Source: Acephala macrosclerotiorum
Lineage: Eukaryota; Ascomycota; Leotiomycetes; Helotiales; Mollisiaceae
Assembly (NCBI GenBank): GCA_014904845.1
Contig: MU119332.1
Coordinates: forward strand, 1-64,000
Direction of reading: 5' to 3'
Length of the DNA stretch: 64,000 nt
A model generated the notes under the pieces. The model saw only the letters and a list, made by a program, of their open reading frames with translations. It was not told the origin of the DNA and ran no database searches. How positions within the stretch are numbered: the first letter of the stretch is position 1; each line of letters starts with the position of its first letter. The position numbers were made by a program, and so were the translations under genes. This document shows, in pieces, positions 25,205 to 36,200 of the stretch.

Positions 25205-25583
25205 ATGATCGGATTATGGAGACGAGAGGATGAGACAGATTTTGAGAAAGGGATGACTTGAACATCATACCACGAATTATATTAATGAGAACCACAAAAG
25301 CACAACAGTAGATGGCTACCGATGATTCAGCTTGAATTTCTCGAAGACTAAGATCTTGAGCGCTTCGTGTCTCGTAAATGCGTACGAAAACATCTATCGC
25401 AACGCGATGGCAAAGGAAAGCTAAACTCCTGAAAATCCTGGGACATTAGGGACAAGGCTAGTGATTAGACTGACGAGGGACATCAATGCTCGCTTTTCAT
25501 CTGAAATATGTACAAGAAATATTCCCGCTCTACTCTGCTCCGCCTTTCTACCCCAACTCTACCCCTCCTCATCACGCCTTCTC
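25205..25583. other. Intergenic, convergent 3' ends
   Basis: This short spacer separates the HET remnant from the alpha-amylase gene on the opposite strand. I see nothing in it. Confidence 0.5.
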
Positions 25584-27762
25584 TCAGCTCTGCCATGAAC
25601 TACTCACCGTAACCGCCGTCGCACAACTCGCCGGCACCGTATAAGTATGATTCGGATCCGCCTCCCAAGTAACAGTCCCATCACTCGCCACATTAATAAA
25701 CTTATACTGAATGACCGTTCCCGCAGCAAAGCTCACCGTCCCCGCCCACAGCGGATTCGAACTCGTATACCCACTTGCGCTGAGAGCAACGGCAGATGCA
25801 GTATCCCAAGACCCGAGCGCGGCTACGGAGCCTGAGATCTCGATTGTTTGCCCGACGACGGTAGTTACAAGCTCGTCGAAGGTTACTGCTACGGAGGTGG
25901 CGGCTGTGCAGGAGGATGTTGTGGTTGTGGTTGCTTCGGATGAAGTCGAGGTTTTGGTTGAGGATGTTGTGCTTGTTGATCCTGGGTTGAGTGGTAAGTG
26001 AGTGTCGACGGGCAAGGGGGAACAAGTAAAGCGCACTCTAACCTGTGATGGCGGAGCAGATACCACTTCCTACCAAGCCGGCCTTGGGGTAGAAAACTCG
26101 TGGGAGACCGCTTGCCATAGAGACGGCGAGGTTTCCGCTCGAGTCTGTGGTGTAGGCTGTGCAGCTCATGACTTCGACGAGAGCTTGAGAGGCTGTGAAG
26201 CCTGTCTCGGCTGAGGTCAAGGTCAGGGTGTAGCTGCTTCCGCTTGAACCGAGATTGGTGAAGACGCCGATGATTTGGTAGTTCGTATCTCCCTTCCGCA
26301 TCACGATGGTGCTGCTGTCGGAGTAGACTGGATACGCTTTGTAGGTCACGTAGGAGGCGTCAAGGTAGATGGCTTGGTTTCGGATTTGGTTCAAGCTCGC
26401 GATCCAGGTGTAGAAAGTAGAAGTTGTCGAATAGCCTGAGAACCAGATTGCTTCGCGATTGTACGGCGTTCCGCTACCGCTATAATGTTGCTCTTGACCC
26501 TCATAGACTGTTCGTTTGTCAGCCTTTATATTTCAATCCTGACTGAAATCACGTACTGATCGGGGAACCATCAGACAGGATGGTGAAAGCAATAGCATTT
26601 TTCGCCAGAGAAACATCGGAAGTGAGCGATGGGAATCGAGGATTATCGTGATTCTCCAGGAACGGTCCGAGGAGGGTGGTGTCAGAGCAATCAGACTTCA
26701 TCGCGTTGATGCCGTTTACCAAGTTGCTGATGCTACCACTCGTGGACTCGAAAGCTTGAGTCACCCAGAAGTACTGAGGGTAGTTGAGGAGACCACTCAT
26801 ATAGTTCTGGTAAGGGCAGACATAAGTTGGGTCACCGTTGAAGACCTCTCCGAGGATGTGGACACCAGCTTCAGTCACATCAGCACTCATACGCAGCAAC
26901 AAGGAACAGAAGACTCACCAGCAGACTGGAATGGAGGAAAGAAAGCCTGATCAACCTGTTGCGCACTATCGACTCTCAACCCATCAATCGAATACTCCGA
27001 CACCAGATTAGTAATCCAGCTCTCCCAGACAGACAGCACATCTGAATCCTCGGTCCTCAAATCGGGTAAGGACACGATGTTGTCTCCTTCCCAACATTGT
27101 TGGATACTGGTAGCATTGTTGTAATCGATCAGACAGAAAGGATGATAGTACGATTCCTAAGATGTGTCAGCTGATTGGGAATTTGAAAAGTCGAGAAGGG
27201 CAAGAGGAGGGAAGGAGTCGAAAATAAGCGACTTACCGAGTTGAAAGGATTGAAGACAGAATAGTCAACACAAGTCCCACACCCAAGATAGCCCATATGA
27301 TTGGTCACAACATCTACCATCAAATACATCCCTCTTGCATGAAGCGCAGCAGATAAAGCGACAAGATCAGACGAAGTACCGAAATTGGAGTTGATGGTGT
27401 AGATATCTTGGGCCCAGTAGCCATGGTAGGCTTCGCCGTCTGCGCTGTTGCCGACGAGATTTGTGACGATGGGCGAGATCCAGATCTACGATCATCAGAG
27501 ATGTTTCAGGAATTTGGAAGGGAGGACATACAGCAGTAAATCCCATGCCTTGGATATAGTCCAAATGATTGATGATGCCTTGAAATGTTCCTCCGCAGTA
27601 GATTCCATCTCTGGTGTTACAGGTAGCAGTGGTCGAGCCATCGGTTAGAGCGAAACGGTCAGTTAGGACTTGGTAGATGGACTGAGATCGCCATTGAGCT
27701 GGCGACAACGCAGAGACCGTGGTAGAGGCAAAAGCCACCAGAGCAGCAATATTAAACTTCAT
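25584..27762 (-). CDS. Secreted alpha-amylase (GH13) with CBM20 starch-binding domain
   Basis: Six exons read leftward (27762-27532, 27485-27237, 27156-26919, 26868-26557, 26507-26043, 25981-25584) encode 630 residues, with introns of 46, 80, 50, 49 and 61 bp. A signal peptide ([18 protein letters not shown]) leads into a Taka-amylase-type catalytic domain. Conserved regions are [16 protein letters not shown] (nucleophile Asp), ILGEVFNGD (acid/base Glu) and [10 protein letters not shown] (third Asp). All three catalytic residues are present. Intron 5 lies where the catalytic part gives way to a Thr/Ser-rich linker. The last 110 residues form a CBM20 starch-binding domain ([21 protein letters not shown]). 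The enzyme cuts internal alpha-1,4 bonds of starch outside the cell. Confidence 0.95.
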
Positions 27763-28992
27763 GATGTTCGATTCTTTACAGCCGAAAAAATCTGAAGCTG
27801 TATGGGGGTCGCGTCGATCGAAGTCAATTAGCAGTGGCGTGTGACCTGTTGTTGAAGGCAGCAAGCAGTATCTTCACTCTCACCGACCTAAAGAACATCA
27901 ACGTCCTTCAACGTCATCTTATATCCTCACTCAAGTCAAGGATGCTCTAGACTCGGCACAAATCCCATGCACGAAATAAGGCCGTCTCCCAACCCAGCAC
28001 GTCGTCGCATCAAAACCTCCGGCACCTCAGCCCCAATCCAGCAAGATCCAACCGCACTCTTTCCTCTCTATCGGTCAAATTCGCCCTGAAACGTCGCTCT
28101 CTCATTGGAAGGAACGATGAAAGCTTCCGCGAGTGGTGTGCTGTTCCTGCCTTCTCATGATCACTGTGGGGTTGTGTCGATCATTTGGTTTGTGCGATGA
28201 CGGGCTGGAAAGAGCTTGGAGGTGAGATTGCACCAGATTGGCGTTCGCTTGCCCCTGTTGATGAAATTTCAGGGCGAGCCAGCCGCGCGAACCAGCTCCT
28301 TCGCTTCTGTCTGGGACCACAAATAGGATTCCCCTTTCCTCAAATTCCATCTCATCTCAATCCACAACTCAAAATCTCGAGCACGTTCTCAAGGCCTGAC
28401 TCGGTCCATTCGGCTCTGCCCGCGCGGGGTAGATATCCCCTTCAACATTCTCTAGGTTCATGACAGCACCAAGATCTTCCTCATAACGTGAGAGAGTCGG
28501 TCCGTATGCACAAAGAAAAGACTTGTATAGCTCACGGAGTAAGGTATGAAGTCAGCATAAGCTCCATTCTCCACGTTCTGAATCTGTACCCCGCTCCCCA
28601 CCCTGCGGGTGTTGTGGAGGGGTTCTTGCATGCGTGCCTCGGAGAAGGAGAAGGCCCGAATTTTATGCATTGGATGCACGAAATGCGTTGTCGATCTGAG
28701 AGTACCGGACGTCGGTAAGAGAGGAAAAGAGAATGGTGGAGATCTTGTGACTTGAAGATGCGTAAGACCCCCGAAGAGCCTCCGTTGTGGGCTGTCAAGT
28801 CAATGCAGGAACCTGGTGTGGGGTCTCCAGACGGAGAAATAAGGTTTCTCCGGACTGGAACAAGTTGAGGTGCGTCTCTATTTGTAGTCTTTGGAGACAG
28901 TGAAGCTCGACTTGAATGGCTAGAAGAGAAGTTTGCCGAAAGAACCGAATAGCTCCTCGACTGTGTCTAAGAGAATTTCGTACACTGACCTC
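27763..28992. other. Amylase promoter side and spacer
   Basis: The amylase promoter must lie in the left part of this stretch, and the 3' end of the decayed glucanase on its right. No gene is supported. The short frames on both strands lack domains and splice logic. Confidence 0.45.
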
Positions 28993-30755
28993 TTAAATCC
29001 CAACAGCACCGTAGTAATCGGCCAGACCTTTTCGAAATCCTTGTTCCCACTCCCATCCGAACCCTGTAGAAATCTGCTCATTTTGAGTCTCCAGCATCCT
29101 TTTCCTCACCCACAAGTCAAGGAACCCAATCTTGTCGCCTCCATTCCCGCCAGGAACAAGTCTGTTCGCTCGGGCAGTAAAGAAAGTCTGAGCATCAGTC
29201 CATCCGTTCTACCAACCGGAATCATAACGGAAGTGTTCGAGGTGCTATCCTGGAGATGCTCCGTTCCAGTAGTTTACATGAGCGTTGAGGGCCGTGCCAT
29301 GAAGACCTTGAGCTGCACCATTCGCGTTAGAAGCTCTGTTGTTCACGTCTCCTGTTGCCAAAGTTATGGAAGCGGGCGCAGTAATGTTCCCATCATTGGT
29401 TTGCTGCTTGAAGCCCCAATCTCCTCCATCCATCCAAACCATTTTGAAAGTCCAGAATGAGCACCCGCCAAACTTGCTCTGCCATCTCTGTCTCTGAACA
29501 GTCCCAAATTGCTGCCTCAGGGCATTGACTTGATCTGGTCTTGTTTTGCTCCAAATCATAGGATCAAGGACACAAGAATATTCTCCCACGAGCAAACATG
29601 CTGCTCCACCATTGAAAACATCTCCCTCTTGGCCATTAAGCTCATTGAGCTCATTTGGAATCATAGTAACAATCTGCCATGGACTCTGTGACTTATCAAA
29701 GTCCGAGAAGGCATGTACCTATGAGTACTGGTGATCATAGGATTCAGTGCCCCAGTATTCGCCGGATTCATATTCTTCAAAAAAAGGTAACGCTGCCCTC
29801 AGGTCCTAGGCATCAGAGATGTAGACAGGCAAGTTCTTGTTGACTTGATTTATCTGCCACGTCGTCGAGCCATACCAGTCGAACATGCCCTTTCCCGCTG
29901 CTCCAGTCTCAGCTTCATTGCAAAACTGAAGACTAACTACACCTGGCATGGTATTTGCTTCGTCGGCAATGAATGCTAGACATGCAGTCGCGAGGTTAAG
30001 TTGAAGCCGTTTCCCCACAGACCGGCAGTACCACTGCTCGTCCCGCTGTGGATATCAGAATTCGCCCCTCCTGGGAGAGCATGAATGTCAATCAGAACTC
30101 CAATTCCAGCATCGTGACACCTTTGCACAATATTTCGGACTGCAGCTCATGCATTGACGTAGACTTGGACTGGAGCGCCGTCGAAAGCGGTACCGCCACA
30201 CCAGGAAGGACCGAGAGTGAACCAGCCGATGGGGAGACGGATCATATTCCAGTGAGCTGTGTTGACGAGCCAATTGAGATCATCTTGGCTCAAGGCGTTG
30301 TTTCAGTGGGCCTCCCATTTGGCGCGGGCGGCGTCGGGGCCGTTGAGGTTTCTGCATCTCTGTGAGTGCAGTAGGCGAGTTGGAAATTTGAAGGTCCGCC
30401 AGGGGCAGGGACATTCAATGGCTCTGACTTCCGCGTTTACAGCATCAAGCTCACTATCATCAGCTGTCCCATCGACGTACATGATGCCACAAAGCCATCT
30501 CTCAAGCACGAATATCGACCCGAGATTGGTTGCGGTATCTGAAAATATCATCGCTCGTAGGTGGAGAAAGTGCCGTCGTAGAGGGGATTGATCAAGAATT
30601 CGATGGCCTTGGGAAGTTGAGTCATTCGAAAAGATATACAAGTTGAAATCTGTCTTCTTGTTTTTGCGGAGAGTGCCTCTCTTGGGCTGGTGTGGCGTCT
30701 CGTTTGTGTGTGACGGGCGCTGCTCAGCTGTGAAAGAAGTAATACTCAGCGCCAA
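28993..30755 (-). pseudogene. Decayed glucan 1,3-beta-glucosidase (GH5 exo-glucanase)
   Basis: Read leftward, almost the whole GH5 exo-1,3-glucanase can be followed: TNLGSIFVLERWL, LPIGWFTLG, GIGVLIDIHALPGGAN, LQFCNEAETG (acid/base Glu), LLVGEYSCVL (nucleophile Glu), QRQRWQSKFGGCSFWTFKM, then a C-terminal part that closes at a natural TAA (28995-28993). In-frame stops are TGA 30305, TGA 30149, TAG 29808, TAG 29721, TAG 29247 and TAG 29211 (5' base on this strand). The frame also shifts near 30010 and again near the start, whose ATG is not certain. At three of the stops (30305, 30149, 29808) a Trp is expected, and at the two C-terminal ones a Gln. Intact relatives cut beta-1,3-glucan. This copy is dead. 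Confidence 0.85.
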
Positions 30756-31379
30756 GTCTTCTCATGACCCACAATTATTGGAAGCCAAGAAACATCGGTG
30801 AGGAGCGACTTCTAGTTCCCAAGGAGAAATGAAAATGCTAAAGGTGTAACCATCGAAGGCATCATGGAAATGCTGTGTTGGAAACATGGCATACGCAGAA
30901 GGCTATGATTTCCTTCGACTAAGCGACATATCTCTGTGTGTACAGAATGGTCAGCGCTCTTGTTGGTTTGATTTGATTCAAGGTGAGTTGTATGGAAAGA
31001 GATATTAGTGATCGGGTGCACTTGTTTTTGATCGAGGAAGAGTTGGAAGGGGAAGTTGAAGGAAGCTCGCGAGGGAAGGTGCTCCGCTAGCGCGACGACA
31101 AGCCTCTTTCGAGATCTCGACTCGTCTATTTATCTTTCCTTCTAATTTCATTTGAGAACAAAGACTTTGTTCACAGGCGGGAGGACAACGAGTATGAAAA
31201 GACGCATACCGCAGCCATGGTATTGCATTGAAGATTAGATGAAATGTGACTCAAAGCTACATACCGCTGCGCCGCCAGTGCTTCGTCCTGATGCTCCCAT
31301 CCAACATTGAATCCAGGCTATCTCTGTACCTTATGCCTAACATCAATAGCCCAATTTTTCATCGTTCGGCATCAAAAAT
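30756..31379. other. Intergenic, no supported gene
   Basis: This stretch separates the 5' side of the decayed glucanase from the 3' end of the exonuclease gene. I see nothing recognisable in it. Confidence 0.5.
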
Positions 31380-32168
31380 CTACCAAGGACCCAAAGCCTT
31401 ATGCTTCCCATGAGGCTGATACCCCACCATCTGGCTACTCCTAACCCTCTCTACCGTCTCCCTCTCAATCTTCCCCTTCCACTCTCCCATTTCCCTACCC
31501 CTACTAGCTAGCCTCATAGTGTAAACCCTAAACAGAGTCGGCAAGAACGTAACATCCTGTACGCAATACAACACTATCTCCTCCTTCAACGGTCTGGCGT
31601 TAAATACGGCGTAACTTCCGCCTTTCTCGGGTGCGAACATACTTGAACCTGTTTTCTTGACTTCCTCCCATTGTTTCTTTTGTTGGATGGTAAGGTTCGC
31701 ATCTTGGGCGATGCATCGTGCGAGTCCGCTGACGAGGCGTTTTTGGTAGAGAGGTCCGGAGCGGGAGCCGAGCTCGAGGAGTTGGAGGTCGATGATCCCT
31801 TTCAATGAGATCTTGTAGTGGAAGAATAGAGCGTCTGAGTCGTTACGGACGTCGAAGAAGACCTTTGAGATTGAGGCATCTTCGAGGATGGTTTTGAGGG
31901 ATTGTGTGGAATGAGGGGCAGGAGCAGGAGTGGTGAATGCGGAGTGGGAGAGAGTGGTGATATCGATGAGGTAAGTGGTTGATGTTGGCATGTGGTAGAG
32001 GGTTAGGAGGGAGATTGTCCCCGTTCGGGAAAGTTCGCGTCCTTCGAGGTCGAGGTAGAGGGTTGGGAGCGAGGTTGGGGTTGCTGGTGGGGTGAGGAGG
32101 ATGGAGAGGAAGTCCGCCAAATTGGTGATATTGTCAATGAATTTGACGGAAAGAGCTGAGGACGACAT
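31380..32168 (-). CDS. DEDDy-type 3'-5' exonuclease domain protein (RNase D-like)
   Basis: One exon encodes 262 residues from the ATG at 32168. The frame stays open to an ATG at 32240, which would add 24 residues, but the added part is polar and unlike the fold, so I prefer the inner start. The exonuclease signatures are DLEG (Asp40, Glu42), FFDVRNDSDAL (Asp110, Asp112) and YCVQDVTFLP (Tyr201, Asp205), that is Exo I, II and III of the DEDDy class. The domain covers nearly the whole chain. The substrate is probably RNA or single-stranded nucleic acid, by family. No helicase or HRDC part is present, so this is a stand-alone fungal form. Confidence 0.85.
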   Translation of the reverse strand: MSSSALSVKFIDNITNLADFLSILLTPPATPTSLPTLYLDLEGRELSRTGTISLLTLYHMPTSTTYLIDITTLSHSAFTTPAPAPHSTQSLKTILEDASISKVFFDVRNDSDALFFHYKISLKGIIDLQLLELGSRSGPLYQKRLVSGLARCIAQDANLTIQQKKQWEEVKKTGSSMFAPEKGGSYAVFNARPLKEEIVLYCVQDVTFLPTLFRVYTMRLASRGREMGEWKGKIERETVERVRSSQMVGYQPHGKHKALGPW

Positions 32169-33276
32169 GATGAAGGCAGATAATCTGGATGAATGAGGTT
32201 CTGCTTTCCGCTGATTACATGGACTGTGATGAATTTCCAAGAAGTAGGCAATGTCGGAGTTGGGCTGTGACTATATACTTCAATAGCCAGAGACAACCCC
32301 CCAGAAGGTTCCACTGGTGGAGTGCGGGGCCTATTTCAAAGAGTGCGTGAACCCGTTGTCTCGAAGGAATTGGAAGTGTATAAATGCATGGAGCTTGATC
32401 TAGAAACAAAAAGTTGTCGGGTGACTCCTCGAGATATTATGGGATATGTCTCCACCCACTGATAGGTGAAAGGACGGAACGAACATGTGGCGGCTCAAAA
32501 TGCCGCCATCGTCCTGGCACTTCTATCGAACCTGCTCGAGTCCGAGACCATTAATTCGAACTAAGAAATCATGAGAACGTAGAAACTTAAGGTGAGTCCC
32601 GATATGCCAAATAGCGATAAGAAAACTTCTGGCAAAAGTCGATAGGCCAACCATTTCCATTTTCATTTGGTATCACTTGATACAGCTACGCAGGCATACA
32701 TGTCAGAGTCAAGCAAAGCATTAATGTTGCAGTACTAATTTGATTACTACCGCTATTTTCTAGAATACAATGTCTTGCTGCACTGGCCAATAAAAAGCCT
32801 TTTTCTACGCAAGATCTCATGAAGAAAGCTCATACCTCCTATATCATCTTCTTCATGCAATATCGCGTTGCCGTTCTACTTGAAAGTAGTGACTTCGTAA
32901 ATGCCATAGCACGCCCGCTTCGCTTCGTAAATGCCCAGCACAAGGTTCCGAAAACAGACGAATCATGTTTTGAGCTCCGACGCCAGCAATGTAGAAGAAA
33001 AGAGGGACATCATCGTGTCTGGCATGAGAATTGGAAATGAATTCAAGGAAATTTTATGGCAGTAGTGTATCCCAAGGGATAAGGAGATAGATGATCCGAT
33101 GAGCGAATTCGAGAGCATTTCAGCGTCTCGAAAGCTAGCACGAAGTCTATCAGATTGTGTCCAAATGGAAAACAAGTTTACCAGAAGGTCAAGTAATCTC
33201 GAACCAAAATGGAGCTCAGGGTGAGCCATGGATGGTAGTGGGAAAGAGAAAATAGGTCGTGTCGGTCAACGCGTTC
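32169..33276. other. Intergenic, no supported gene
   Basis: This is the 5' flank of the exonuclease gene and the 3' flank of the EDC4-like gene. The frames are short and unconvincing. Confidence 0.5.
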
Positions 33277-36200
33277 TTAGAAAGGACGGCGGCTACCACC
33301 CGGAATTTGCTGTGGTGGATAAGCCAACTCAGCCGGGAGTTCCTCATTGTGATCGTAGGGGCGAGCCGTCTCCAAGATGCGATTGGCGTTGGTGACAATC
33401 TGAGACAGTCGCTTCAGAATAGGATCCTTGGCGGAGATCTGACTGACTCGCATGAAGAGATGCTCGATGCGTGAGATGTAGATGCCTATGATCTTAGGGA
33501 GAATATTGCGAGTTGAGTCCTCCTATAAACAAATTAGTATCATCTTGATTCATTACTCCAGACAACTTACAATGTTGCCATTGTTGACATGGTCCTGGAA
33601 AATCTCCAAGATGGCCTCTAGCCACGTAACACGTTCGTTGAGTTGTGAATCATCAAGGGCAACGCTGATGGTAGCGCCGAGAGAAAGGACCAAGAGTGGA
33701 GTTAAATGGCGTAAGAAATCTGGGTTGAACTTCATGAAGTAGTTGGTGAAGAACTCCTGCTCGCGTCTTGTTTGCAGCCACTTGATCACCGCAGCCTCGT
33801 AGTTGCCGGAGCTCATATCAGCAGTGATGTCAGCCAACATGCCATCGTACTCAATTTCCGCCGGAGTCTTCTCCTCAATAGGACCAGTGAGGGAAGTAGA
33901 AGGTCTGGAAACGCGAGACATCTCTCCCTGGTTTTGGCTACCGCTACCATGGCGACTGCTCATCGCAGCCTGCAGCTTCAGAAACTGAGCTTGAAACTCG
34001 GACTGAGCTTGAGCCATTTGTTGCACTGTGTTGCCCAAGCCAGTGACAAGTTGGGAGAGCTGCTCGATCTTGAGACTATCAGTCTGGCGTTGTCTCTCCA
34101 TGGCATTGATCTGGTCGGCTGCTTGGCGCTGAGACTCAGCGACCAGCTGTTGAGCTTGAGTGACAGCCATGTTCTGGAAAGCGGGCAGGATGGAGTTTTG
34201 GAGAAGAGCACCAACTTGCTCCTCAACGCGGAAGGCTGTGCTCTTTGCCAACGATTCGGAGAAGAGCTTCATGAATTGAGGTTGGTTCAAGACTTTTCCT
34301 AGAGCATCTGGAAGGATGTTCTTCAGCTCTCTGGGAAGATGTTGAGCCATGTGAGCGTGCAGCTTTGACCCCAATTGCTCATTTACAATTCTGAGTACCA
34401 TGTCTGAAACGGCCGGAATCACGTCTTGTTGGATACCTTTATTGACGATCTGGCTAAGAGTTGACTCGATATTGTCGTTGAGAGTGCTCGACACAAGTCG
34501 GAGTAAGGCGTCTTGCTTAGCATCCGCAACAGCAATTTGGCTTCGTCTATCGTCCTTGATGTTTCGGTAAAGCGAGTCGAGAGAATCTCCAAACAATTTC
34601 TTGACTTCACCAGAAACACGAGCCTCAATGTTTTTGAGCGTGGCATCGGTAATCTCGCGAGAAGGCGCTGACACACTAGCAGGCTCGGTAGGAGGTGCAG
34701 CAGCTGCCTTGCCAAGATTTCCATTGCGGACATTGGATGAAGGATCAAGGATGACAGGCTTAGGTGATTGACCAATATGTGAAGGGCCAGCCTGAGCTGA
34801 AGTGGCATGCTCAGAACTCTGGGTTCCCTTTCTTCTCTTCTTCTTCTCAGACTTTTCGGGACCACTGGTCGGTGCCAAACCACTGTTGGAAAGGTTTAGA
34901 TCCTTTTTCTCAGGCTTGTCGTCAGTCTTCGAGGTAGATGCTGTGGGCTCGTTGTGGCTCGACTTCTTCGGAGGCTCTCTAGAGGTCTCCTTTGCGGCGG
35001 GTCGGGGAACGATACGAGTTGGGACCGAAGGTTGAGTTGATGGCTCAGTGGGCTCGGTGACCGGTACGGTGGGGATCTCCTTGAGCGAATCGATAGAAAC
35101 CATACCGTTCTTGTCTGCGACGACGGGGTAAATAACCTTATTGTCCGAAGTCCAACCAAGAGTGGCTGGCTTGATATTGAGGCAAGTAACGCCCTTCGAA
35201 TGCATGATGTACAACTCGAAAAGAGTACGAGGAGGCTCAGCCGAAGAGTTCGCAGAGTTGGGAGTTTGGAGAATATCGAGACTTCGGAGCTGGCCCTTGT
35301 TCTCAAATGAGTATTCACGCATGCCACTCATGACAGCAGTCGAATCCGGCTTCTTGAACTCGGAATCGTTGGCTGCAAGTCTCTGCATGTATTCGGCTTG
35401 ATTGATGTTCTTGGGGAGATTGTACTTTGGAGCCGATAGATGTAAGAAGTAGATGGAATTGCGAGTTGGGTGTCCAACGACAATCATACCAGTAGCTGCA
35501 TGGTAGACAACACTGCAGACGGCGTCTGACTCCTTGCTGTGGGGAAGATGAATTTCCTGGACGGGCTTGTTGAGTGCCAAATCCCACAACTGAAGAGTAT
35601 GGTTCTGCTTCATTCCGACCACAAGATATCGCAATGCACCACCGCGTTGATATGGGCGAAGCTTGTCTACGAACATGACTGATGTTGGCCAGGACTTCTC
35701 GCTGACTGGTGTCGTAGTGAACGTGATCAAAGGATCCTTGATCTCAATGTTGTGAGACTCCTTTGGCTTTTCTAGGATGTGAGACGCGGTCAAATCACGA
35801 ACATCCCAGAACTTGACTCTGCCAGCCTTATCGAGAGACACTATAGTGGTGTCGTCCTCGCTGAAGGTGAAATCCTTTCCTGCCTTTCCGGTATTGACTC
35901 GAAGTGAATGCATGTCCAGATATCTATCTGTGTCGACGATTGTATCTCCCGATCCTCTCTTCACAAAACCATGTTTAAGAATGTAGGTAGGCCAGATGAT
36001 GTTGATGAACTTTCCTCGACCAACGGCAAAGAAGTCTGGGTGACCTGCGCTCTTTCGGGCTCTGGTCTTCAAGACACCTCCTGGAGACTCGGTCTCTTGA
36101 GAGTGGATAGGTGGAAGTGCAAACCCATTCATCTCAGTGTTAAAGTCCTCAACGTGGTCACCTTCGCCATCCTTGATGAGAGCCCAGTAGACTGTACCGC

